DNA of 6,480 nucleotides from Solirubrobacteraceae bacterium (GTDB lineage Bacteria > Actinomycetota > Thermoleophilia > Solirubrobacterales > Solirubrobacteraceae): contig JALOLQ010000180.1 in the NCBI GenBank assembly GCA_025455895.1, forward strand, positions 1-6,480, read 5' to 3'. Numbering within the stretch: position 1 is the first letter of the stretch; every line of letters begins with the position of its first letter. The notes beneath the pieces were generated by a model. The model was not told the DNA's origin and did not search any database. It saw only the letters and a list, made by a program, of their open reading frames with translations. This document shows positions 1-6,480 of the stretch, piece by piece. Both the position numbers and the translations under genes were made by a program.

Positions 1-1
1 G

Positions 2-1075
2 GTGATCAGCCGTGGCGCCACGGTGCCGGAGGGATTCCCGGTGCCCGAGCGGCTCGGGCGCCCGGAGACGGTGCGCGCGGACGGCGAGGACTGGCGCACC
101 GTCGTGCGCCCGCTGCCGGGCGGCGGGCTGCTCCAGGCCGCGGCGCGCCTCGAGCCGCTCCAGGAACGCCAGGACCGGCTGCGGCTCGTCGTGCTCGCCG
201 CGCTGATCGGCGCGCTGCTCGCCACCGCGCTCGTCACCCGCTCGCTCGCCCGGCTCGCGCTGCGCCCGATCGAACGCCTGCGCGACACCGCCGGCGAGGT
301 CGCCGAGACGGCCGACCTCTCGGTGCGCGTGCCCGCCGGAGACGGCCCCGAGGAGGTCGACGCGCTCGCGGGCGACATGAACGCGATGCTCGAGCGCCTC
401 GCGGCGACCGCCGCCGGGCGCGAGGCGGCGCTGGCCAGCGCGCGGCGCTTCGCCGCCGACGCCGGCCACGAGCTGCGCACGCCGCTCACGAGCCTGCACG
501 CGAACCTCGCGACCGGCGCCACCGGGGCGGCCGAGCGCGACGCCGAGCGGCTCACCGCGCTCGTCGACCAGCTCCAGCAGCTCGCGCGCGGCGAGGCCGG
601 GCCCCCGGCGCGCACGGAGGACGTGGACCTCGGCGAGCTCGCCGACGGCGCCGTCATCGGCGCGCGCACCCGCCACCCCGGGCTCGACGCGCGGCTCGAG
701 GCCCCGGCCTCGGGCCCGGTCCTGCGCGGCGAGGCCGAGAGCCTGCGGATGCTGCTCGACAACCTGCTCGAGAACGCCGCGCGCCACGGCCGCCCGCAGG
801 GGCGCGTGCTCGTCACCGTCACCGCGCTCGACGGCCGCGGCGCCGAGCTGCTCGTGGACGACGACGGCCCGGGGATCCCGCCGGAGGAGCGCGAGCTGGT
901 GCTCGAGCGCTTCACGCGCGGGCGCGCCGCGCAGGGCCCGGGCACCGGCCTCGGGCTCTCGATCGCCGCCGCCCAGGCCGCCCGCCACGGCGGTGCGCTC
1001 AGCCTCGAGGACGCCCCGCTCGGCGGCCTGCGCGTGCGCGTGCGGCTGCCCGGCGTCCCGGCGCCGGCGGCCTGA
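2..1075 (+). CDS. Sensor histidine kinase of a two-component system, 5'-truncated by the window edge
   Basis: This is a membrane-bound histidine kinase that autophosphorylates on His and would pass the phosphate to a response regulator. At least 357 residues are visible. Residues 1-60 look like the end of an extracytoplasmic sensor domain, and 61-79 form one hydrophobic transmembrane segment. HAMP follows at about 80-135. The HisKA H-box is at 150-165 (AGHELRTPLTS, phospho-acceptor H156). The HATPase_c domain has its N-box around N254/N258, G1 box DDDGPGIP at 286-293, F-box ERF at 302-304 and G2 box GTGLGLS at 314-320. The reading frame is open to the left edge and a first transmembrane helix is missing, so the GTG at position 2 is probably internal. 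The dimerisation hairpin between H156 and the LAR at 194-196 is about 13 residues shorter than is typical of such kinases. The cognate regulator is probably just upstream, outside the window (inference). The ligand is unknown. Confidence 0.93.
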   Translation: MISRGATVPEGFPVPERLGRPETVRADGEDWRTVVRPLPGGGLLQAAARLEPLQERQDRLRLVVLAALIGALLATALVTRSLARLALRPIERLRDTAGEVAETADLSVRVPAGDGPEEVDALAGDMNAMLERLAATAAGREAALASARRFAADAGHELRTPLTSLHANLATGATGAAERDAERLTALVDQLQQLARGEAGPPARTEDVDLGELADGAVIGARTRHPGLDARLEAPASGPVLRGEAESLRMLLDNLLENAARHGRPQGRVLVTVTALDGRGAELLVDDDGPGIPPEERELVLERFTRGRAAQGPGTGLGLSIAAAQAARHGGALSLEDAPLGGLRVRVRLPGVPAPAA

Positions 1076-1084
1076 GCCGCCGGC
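1063..1084. terminator. Hairpin spanning the kinase stop codon, possible bidirectional terminator
   Basis: A perfect 9-bp GC-only stem (1063-1071 with 1076-1084) closes a 4-nt loop (1072-1075) that contains the TGA stop of the histidine kinase. It lies between two convergent genes, since the lipase gene ends at 1098 on the other strand. No T-tract follows on either strand, so it is not a classical intrinsic terminator, although hairpins without U-tracts are often proposed as terminators in actinobacteria. Function is inferred from position. Confidence 0.35.
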
Positions 1085-1097
1085 CCGGGACCACCGC

Positions 1098-1892
1098 TCA
1101 GCCGGTGACGGCGCGCACGAGCGGCAGGTAGCCGCTGGAGTTGCCCGTGCGGTTGGGGTGGTAGCTCTCCGACGTCGGGTTCGAGAGGCCGTTGACCCAT
1201 TCGCTGCTCGAGCAGACCGCGTGCCCGACGAACGGCGGGATCGCGTCCTTGAACGTCAGCCCGTAGGCCGCGGCCCGCGCCTTCAGCGTGTCGCGCAGCA
1301 GGTCCGCGGTGGCGTTCAGCCGCGTCATGTCGTCGCCGCTGAAGAACGTGCCGGCGTTGCAGTCCTCGCCCATGAAGAGGCGCGGGTACCCGAGCACGAT
1401 CTTCTTCGCCCCGGCCGCCGCCCGTGAGGCGATCGCCGAGAAGACGGTGTTGAGCCGGCCGGGGAGCGTGTTGCGGATGAAGTTCTGCGCCGTCGTCACG
1501 CGGCCGGCGCAGTCGCTCAGCCACGAGGGCTGGGCGCACTCGACGATCACGTCGCTGAAGCCGGCGTCGTTGCCGCCGATCGTGATCGTGACGATCGTCG
1601 TGGTCGAGGTGACCGAGGCGATCTGGTTGTTCATGACGTCGGCCGTCTTCGCCCCGCCGCAGGCGACGAACGTGAGCTGCGTGTTCGGGCGCTGCTGGCT
1701 GAGCAGGTAGGGGTAGGCGTAGACGCCGCGCTGGCAGCCCGAGCTGAGCGTGTAGCTGCGCGTGCCGACGCCGGACGAGTAGCTGTCGCCGAGGGCGACG
1801 TAGCGCTCGGCCTGGGCCGTGGGCGCGGCGAGGACGAGCAGGGCGAGCGCGGCGACGGCCGCCGCGAGCGCCCGCGGTGTGGTTCTGGACAC
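1098..1892 (-). CDS. Secreted SGNH/GDSL-family lipase/esterase
   Basis: This is a 264-residue exported serine hydrolase, probably acting on acyl esters or lipids outside the cell. It starts at a GTG (1892) preceded by a strong Shine-Dalgarno sequence, GGGAGGAG, five bases upstream. Residues 1-28 form a Sec signal peptide: a short basic start, an Ala/Leu-rich core and the cleavage motif AQA before E29. Block I is LGDSYSSG with nucleophile S37. Block III is GGND (G106-D109). Block V is SESYHPN with catalytic H245. Six cysteines (53, 78, 119, 128, 178, 227) have spacings of 25, 9 and 49, very close to the three disulfides known from the Streptomyces rimosus/coelicolor SGNH lipases. The residue three before H245 is Glu rather than the Asp common in the wider family. 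The length is normal. The exact substrate cannot be read from the sequence; a phospholipase or acyl-transferase role is possible. Confidence 0.93.
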   Translation of the reverse strand: MSRTTPRALAAAVAALALLVLAAPTAQAERYVALGDSYSSGVGTRSYTLSSGCQRGVYAYPYLLSQQRPNTQLTFVACGGAKTADVMNNQIASVTSTTTIVTITIGGNDAGFSDVIVECAQPSWLSDCAGRVTTAQNFIRNTLPGRLNTVFSAIASRAAAGAKKIVLGYPRLFMGEDCNAGTFFSGDDMTRLNATADLLRDTLKARAAAYGLTFKDAIPPFVGHAVCSSSEWVNGLSNPTSESYHPNRTGNSSGYLPLVRAVTG

Positions 1893-1897
1893 GTGAT

Positions 1898-1905
1898 CTC
1901 CTCCC
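1898..1905 (-). promoter_or_regulatory. Ribosome binding site of the intact SGNH lipase
   Basis: Read on the minus strand the bases are GGGAGGAG, five bases before the GTG at 1892-1890. This strong match fixes the GTG as the start. The same ctgggaggaga leader precedes the neighbouring lipase pseudogene. Confidence 0.8.
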
Positions 1906-1914
1906 AGAGAACAG

Positions 1915-1944
1915 GGCGGGGCGGCCGCGCCGGGCCGCCCCGCC
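1915..1944 (-). terminator. Strong GC hairpin between the two lipase genes
   Basis: The arms 1915-1926 and 1933-1944 form a perfect 12-bp, all-G/C stem with a 6-nt loop. It begins 23 bases after the TAG stop of the upstream lipase pseudogene and ends nine bases before the Shine-Dalgarno of the downstream lipase. No T-run follows. It could terminate or attenuate transcription coming from the upstream copy, or protect an mRNA end. The 75-bp gap shows no clear separate promoter for the downstream gene, so read-through past this hairpin may be how that gene is expressed (inference). Confidence 0.5.
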
Positions 1945-1967
1945 GGGTCAGGACCGATGGGACCGGG

Positions 1968-2770
1968 CTAGCCGATGACCTGGCGCACCAGCGGCGCGTA
2001 GCCCTGGCTGTTGCCGTTGCGGTTCGGGTGGTAGCTCTCGGTCGAGTTGAACAGGTTCAGGCCGTTCACCCAGGCGCTGCTGGAGCAGACCTGGAGCAGA
2101 CCGCGTGCCCGGTGAACGGGCCGATCGCGCTCTTGTAGGTGAACCCGTACTGGGCGGCCTTCGCCGCGATCGTCTGGTCGAGCTTGTCGGCCAGCGCGTT
2201 CGCCGCGACGCGCTCCGAGGAGCTGATGCCGGACGTGCCCAGGCAGCCCGAGCTGGAGAACAGGCGCGGGTAGCCGAGCACCACGACGCTGGCGCCGGGC
2301 GCCGCCTGGTTGCGGATCGCGCTGTAGACCGTGTCGAGCTTCGCGTTCAGCGAGCCCGGGAGCGCGGCGTTCGTGTTCGCGAGCGCGGTGCCGCAGCTGC
2401 CGAGCGTGCACTGGAGGATCAGGTTGGCGAAGCCGATGTCGTTGCCGCCGATCGAGACGCTGACGATGTTCGTCGCGCTGTTGACCGCGCCGATCTGGCT
2501 GGACATGAGCGACGTCGTCGTCGCGCCGGAGCAGGCGACGAAGTTCAGCGACGTGTTCGGGCGCTGCGTGCCGACGAGGTACGGGTAGGCGTAGATGCCG
2601 CGCAGGCACGAGGAGCTCAGCGAGTAGCTGTTGGTGCCGACGCCGGACGAGTAGCTGTCGCCGAGCGCGACGTAGTTGTCGGCGGCCGAGGCGGTGGCCG
2701 GCGCGGCGAGCGCGGTGACGGCGAGCGCCAGCGCGGCCACGCGGCCGAGGCGCCGCGAGGAACGTTGCAT
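1968..2770 (-). pseudogene. Secreted SGNH/GDSL lipase paralog, frameshifted by an 11-bp tandem duplication
   Basis: This is a second copy of the secreted SGNH hydrolase family, related to its downstream neighbour (roughly half of residues identical by eye). The start is the ATG at 2770-2768, with GGGAGGAG ten bases upstream. The signal peptide MQRSSRRLGR... ends at ATASA (residue 29). Nucleophile S39 lies in LGDSYSSG, block III GGND is at 108-111, and cysteines fall at 55, 80, 121, 126, 166 and 225. After C225 the frame is lost: an 11-bp unit is present twice (2080-2101), the shifted frame adds RSAPAAPG after S226 and stops at 2066-2068, giving 234 residues without the catalytic His. The remaining coding sequence (SSSAWVNGLN..., SYHPN block, ending QVIG) continues in another frame to the TAG at 1968. 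Removing one 11-bp unit restores a 263-residue protein matching the paralog across the join. The rest of the frame is intact, so the lesion looks recent. A secreted 234-residue fragment may still be made but should be inactive. Confidence 0.88.
2080..2102. repeat. 11-bp perfect tandem duplication inside the lipase pseudogene
   Basis: The unit ctggagcagac occurs at 2080-2090 and again at 2091-2101, with one further matching base at 2102. The paralog carries only one equivalent (ctcgagcagaccgcgtgccc, positions 1206-1225). Eleven is not a multiple of three, so the second copy shifts the reading frame. This is typical of replication slippage. Confidence 0.93.
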
Positions 2771-2780
2771 GGTGATGGGT

Positions 2781-2788
2781 CTCCTCCC
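2781..2788 (-). promoter_or_regulatory. Ribosome binding site of the SGNH lipase pseudogene
   Basis: GGGAGGAG on the minus strand lies ten bases before the ATG at 2770. It supports that ATG over any of the upstream in-frame codons, which extend only into non-coding sequence. Confidence 0.7.
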
Positions 2789-2796
2789 AGGGTCGC

Positions 2797-2817
2797 CCGG
2801 CGCCCTCGTGGCGCCGG
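2797..2817 (-). promoter_or_regulatory. Leader hairpin in the predicted 5' UTR of the lipase pseudogene
   Basis: A perfect 8-bp stem (2797-2804 with 2810-2817) has a 5-nt loop. If transcription starts near 2825, as the candidate promoter predicts, this hairpin would sit almost at the 5' end of the mRNA and ahead of the Shine-Dalgarno at 2781-2788. A role in mRNA stability or attenuation is possible; only the hairpin itself is seen. Confidence 0.35.
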
Positions 2818-2831
2818 ACAGGGACGCGCCG

Positions 2832-2861
2832 ACGCTATCCGCGCGCCCTCTGTGGTCGCAA
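2832..2861 (-). promoter_or_regulatory. Candidate promoter for the leftward lipase genes
   Basis: On the minus strand a -35-like TTGCGA (2856-2861) is followed after 18 bp by a -10-like TAGCGT (2832-2837). This predicts a start near 2825 and a leader of about 55 nt before the ATG at 2770. The -35 matches the sigma-70 consensus at four of six positions and the -10 at three of six, including the key T/A and final T. It is plausible by position but weak in sequence. Confidence 0.35.
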
Positions 2862-2891
2862 GACCGGTCCTTTGCTGACCCGGCGGTCAGC
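2854..2891. promoter_or_regulatory. Cluster of inverted GGTC/GACC half-sites, candidate operator
   Basis: In 38 bp there are GGTC-N4-GACC (2854-2865), the palindrome GACCGGTC (2862-2869) and a 7-bp inverted repeat GCTGACC-cggc-GGTCAGC (2874-2891). The elements overlap and lie just upstream of the candidate leftward -35 box, in the region shared with the rightward pilus ATPase gene. Such dyads are typical of sites for dimeric repressors, for example TetR-like proteins, but no regulator gene is visible in the window. Confidence 0.35.
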
Positions 2892-2969
2892 CCGCGTGCG
2901 GGGCTCACGCTCCGGGCGCGCGCTGCCGATGACGCGGGCAGGTTTCCCGTCCCCGGCCCAGGCCCGCCC

Positions 2970-4742
<1,773 letters not shown>

Positions 4743-4798
4743 GGGCGGGCAGGGTCCGGCGGCGCCGCGATCGCGCCCACGGGGGCGTGGCGGCCCGG

Positions 4799-4804
4799 TA
4801 GCGT
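4799..4804 (+). promoter_or_regulatory. Candidate -10 box for leaderless transcription of the epimerase gene
   Basis: TAGCGT ends seven bases before the A of the ATG at 4811, exactly where a -10 hexamer would sit if transcription began at the start codon. There is no Shine-Dalgarno sequence before this ATG, which fits a leaderless mRNA. No clear -35 box is seen; the 10-bp palindrome CGCGATCGCG (4766-4775) lies just upstream of where it would be. The same eight bases, TAGCGTCG, occur at the candidate promoter of the lipase genes (minus strand, 2830-2837). Confidence 0.4.
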
Positions 4805-4810
4805 CGCTCC

Positions 4811-5863
4811 ATGAGCCCGCCCGCCCGCAAGCGCACCGCCAAGCCGAAGCTCACCGTCGCGGTCACCGGCCCCACCGGGGAGATCGGGCGGCCGTTCGTC
4901 GACGCGCTCGACGCGATGCCCGAGGTGGGGCGGATCGTGGCGATGGCGCGGCGGCCGTTCGACCCCGCCGAGCGGGGCTGGACGAAGGTCGACTACCACC
5001 AGGGGGACGTGCTGGACCGTGCGGCGGTCGCGGCGCTGTGCGAGGGCGCGGACGTCGTCGCGCACCTGGCGTTCGTGATCATGGCCGGCGAGTCGAGCCG
5101 GGCGGTGAACCTCGAGGGCTCGCGCAACGTCTTCGACGCGGCGGCCGCCGCCGGGGCGAAGCGGCTGATCTACACCTCGTCGGTCGCGGCCTACGGCTTC
5201 GGCACCGACCTGCCCGAGCGGCTCACCGAGGACACGCCGGCGAGCGGCTCCGAGCGCCACCCGTACTCGGCGCAGAAGGCCGAGGTCGAGGGCGAGCTGG
5301 AGCTGGCGCTGCGCGGCTCGACCACCGAGGCCTACGTCTTCCGGCCGTGCATCGTCGCCGGGCCCGAGGGGCGGATCCTCGTCGACTCGATCCCGCTGAT
5401 CGACCTCGGGCAGCGGCTGCCCGGCGCGGTGCGCGCGCTGTTCGACCAGGTCCCGGTGCTGAAGCCGGTGCTGCCCGACCCGGGCGTTCCGTTCCAGCTC
5501 GTCCACCACGACGACGTCGCGCAGGCGCTCTGCGCCGCGGTGGCCGGCCGCGGCGCGCCGGGGGTCTACAACCTCGCCGGCGACGGGGAGGTGACGCTCG
5601 GCGACCTCGCGCAGGAGCTCGGCTGGTACCGGGTCCCGCTGCCGGAGCTGGCGCTCGACGGGGCGGCCGAGGTGATCGCGCGGCTGCCGTTCCTGCCCGA
5701 CGAGGCGAGCTGGGTGGAGGCGTTCCGCCACCCGGTCCTCATGGACACCGCGCGGGCGCGGACCGAGCTCGGCTGGGAGCCGCGTCACGACGCGCGCGAG
5801 ACGCTCGCGGCGATGGTCGCCGCTCACCGCGCCGACCTCGAGGCGATCCCGCAGCGCGGCTGA
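4811..5863 (+). CDS. NAD(P)-dependent epimerase/dehydratase, extended short-chain dehydrogenase/reductase
   Basis: This is a 350-residue cytoplasmic SDR enzyme. After a basic 14-residue extension, a Rossmann fold begins with the cofactor motif TGPTGEIG (19-26). D66 in GDV and the segment VVAHLAF (82-88) follow. The active site has S124 in TSSVAAYG and Y152/K156 in the YxxxK motif. FRPCIVAGP (177-185) and the C-terminal LGWEPRHDARETL (320-332) are typical of the extended or atypical SDR epimerase families. Substrate could be a nucleotide sugar or another small metabolite; the sequence does not say which. It follows the pilus ATPase by 68 bp, a spacing compatible with either co-transcription or its own leaderless promoter, and faces the protease gene with only 10 bp between the stop codons. 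Alternative starts are unlikely, since the ATG is the first in-frame start and matches the -10 spacing. Confidence 0.9.
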   Translation: MSPPARKRTAKPKLTVAVTGPTGEIGRPFVDALDAMPEVGRIVAMARRPFDPAERGWTKVDYHQGDVLDRAAVAALCEGADVVAHLAFVIMAGESSRAVNLEGSRNVFDAAAAAGAKRLIYTSSVAAYGFGTDLPERLTEDTPASGSERHPYSAQKAEVEGELELALRGSTTEAYVFRPCIVAGPEGRILVDSIPLIDLGQRLPGAVRALFDQVPVLKPVLPDPGVPFQLVHHDDVAQALCAAVAGRGAPGVYNLAGDGEVTLGDLAQELGWYRVPLPELALDGAAEVIARLPFLPDEASWVEAFRHPVLMDTARARTELGWEPRHDARETLAAMVAAHRADLEAIPQRG

Positions 5864-5873
5864 GGCGCCGTCC

Positions 5874-6476
5874 CTACGCGGTGCACGGCCCGGTCGAGAC
5901 CGGCCGTCCCGCGGCGGCCGCCGCGAGCGCCTCGCGCACCTCGGCGTTCGGCACGCCGAAGCCGCCGCGCGCGCCGGGTTCCGCGGAGCCGGCGAAGACG
6001 GTGGTCAGCACGCGGCCCTCGCCGTCGACGACCGGCCCGCCCGAGTTCCCCTTGCGCACGAGGCCGCGGATCGGGCTCATCGGGCGGCGCACCGGTCCGC
6101 GCCCGTAGGCGTCCTGGCTGATCACCGCCTGCGCGGGGCCGACCCGCGCCGCGCGCGCGTCGAACGGCCCGTTCAGCGGGAACCCGAGGATCGCGCCCGA
6201 ACGCTCGCTCTCGCGCTCGGGGGCGAACGCCAATGGCGCGCCCTCGAGGCCCTCGACGCGCAGCACCGCGACGTCGTCGCCGGGGTCGAACGCGGTCGCC
6301 CGGGCGGGCCGGCGCTCGCCGTCGCGGGTCTCCACGAGCAGGTCGCCCTCGGTCCCGGCGACGACGTGCGCGTTGGTCACCACGACGCCGGGCGCGGCGA
6401 TCCAGCCGGAGCCCTGGACGCCGAGGCCGCAGGCGGCGCCGAGGATGCGCACGGTCGAGGCGCCGGCCGCCTGCAC
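5874..6476 (-). CDS. MarP-like trypsin-fold serine protease, 5'-truncated by the window edge
   Basis: The visible 200 residues form a chymotrypsin-fold protease domain. The catalytic triad is H37 (VTNAHVV), D68 (DPGDDVAVL) and S145 (RKGNSGGP). The oxyanion and substrate regions follow the pattern of the MarP family, whose Mycobacterium tuberculosis member (Rv3671c) is a membrane-anchored periplasmic protease needed for acid and oxidative stress survival. C16 (AACGLG) and C198, three residues from the C-terminus, match the two cysteines that form a disulfide in MarP. The frame remains open to the right edge, and MarP proteins have an N-terminal CvpA-like membrane region of about 150-200 residues, so the true start is outside the window and the GTG at 6476 is probably internal. 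The protein ends at the TAG at 5874-5876. A soluble HtrA/DegP-like protease is the alternative, but no PDZ domain follows. Confidence 0.88.
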   Translation of the reverse strand: MQAAGASTVRILGAACGLGVQGSGWIAAPGVVVTNAHVVAGTEGDLLVETRDGERRPARATAFDPGDDVAVLRVEGLEGAPLAFAPERESERSGAILGFPLNGPFDARAARVGPAQAVISQDAYGRGPVRRPMSPIRGLVRKGNSGGPVVDGEGRVLTTVFAGSAEPGARGGFGVPNAEVREALAAAAAGRPVSTGPCTA

Positions 6477-6480
6477 GCCG

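Noticed and set aside
2757..2790. GGAAC near 2760 as an extracytoplasmic-function sigma factor -35 box.
   Set aside because: No matching -10 (CGTT/CGTC-like) occurs 16-17 bp downstream, and the site lies inside the lipase signal-peptide coding sequence.
2105..2878. A 257-codon plus-strand open frame over the lipase pseudogene.
   Set aside because: It is a compositional shadow rich in Arg/Ala/Val, opposite clear SGNH coding sequence.
2769..2969. A longer start for the pilus ATPase at the ATG near 2769, which has AGGAA upstream and would add 67 residues.
   Set aside because: The added stretch has about 11 A/T third positions in 67 codons against very few in the gene, resembles no ATPase N-terminus, and covers the divergent regulatory region.
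5889..5902. The near-palindrome ccggtcgagaccgg as a terminator between the convergent epimerase and protease genes.
   Set aside because: It lies within the protease coding sequence, the loop is only two to four bases, and no T-tract follows.

Overview
This is a very GC-rich window (nearly every third codon position is G or C) of ordinary chromosomal character. GTG/ATG starts, secreted SGNH lipases with the six-cysteine pattern of Streptomyces enzymes, a MarP-like serine protease and a PilB-type ATPase together suggest a high-GC actinobacterium. The style of the proteins fits Thermoleophilia/Solirubrobacterales best, but that placement is inference from protein style, not from a marker gene.

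Layout, left to right. (1) The 3' part of a membrane sensor histidine kinase reads rightward and ends at 1075; its N-terminus lies outside the window. (2) Two related secreted SGNH/GDSL lipase-type hydrolase genes read leftward. The one at 1098-1892 is intact. The upstream one (1968-2770) is broken near its 3' end by an exact 11-bp tandem duplication that shifts the frame and removes the catalytic-His block. (3) A roughly 200-bp divergent intergenic region (2771-2969) holds a candidate leftward promoter, a leader hairpin and a cluster of inverted GGTC/GACC half-sites. (4) A GspE/PilB-family ATPase reads rightward (2970-4742), with an N-terminal MshEN-like domain. (5) An extended-SDR NAD(P)-dependent epimerase/dehydratase reads rightward (4811-5863), with a good candidate for a leaderless promoter directly before its ATG. 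(6) The C-terminal protease domain of a MarP-like trypsin-fold protease reads leftward (5874 to the right edge); its membrane part lies beyond the window.

The genes do not form an obvious single pathway. Most act at the cell envelope or outside the cell: sensor kinase, secreted lipases, pilus motor ATPase and periplasm-facing protease. I found no RNA genes, CRISPR, insertion sequences or defence system, and no convincing undescribed system. The most notable observation is the 11-bp duplication that inactivates one of the two lipase paralogs; secondary ones are the candidate operator/promoter elements.
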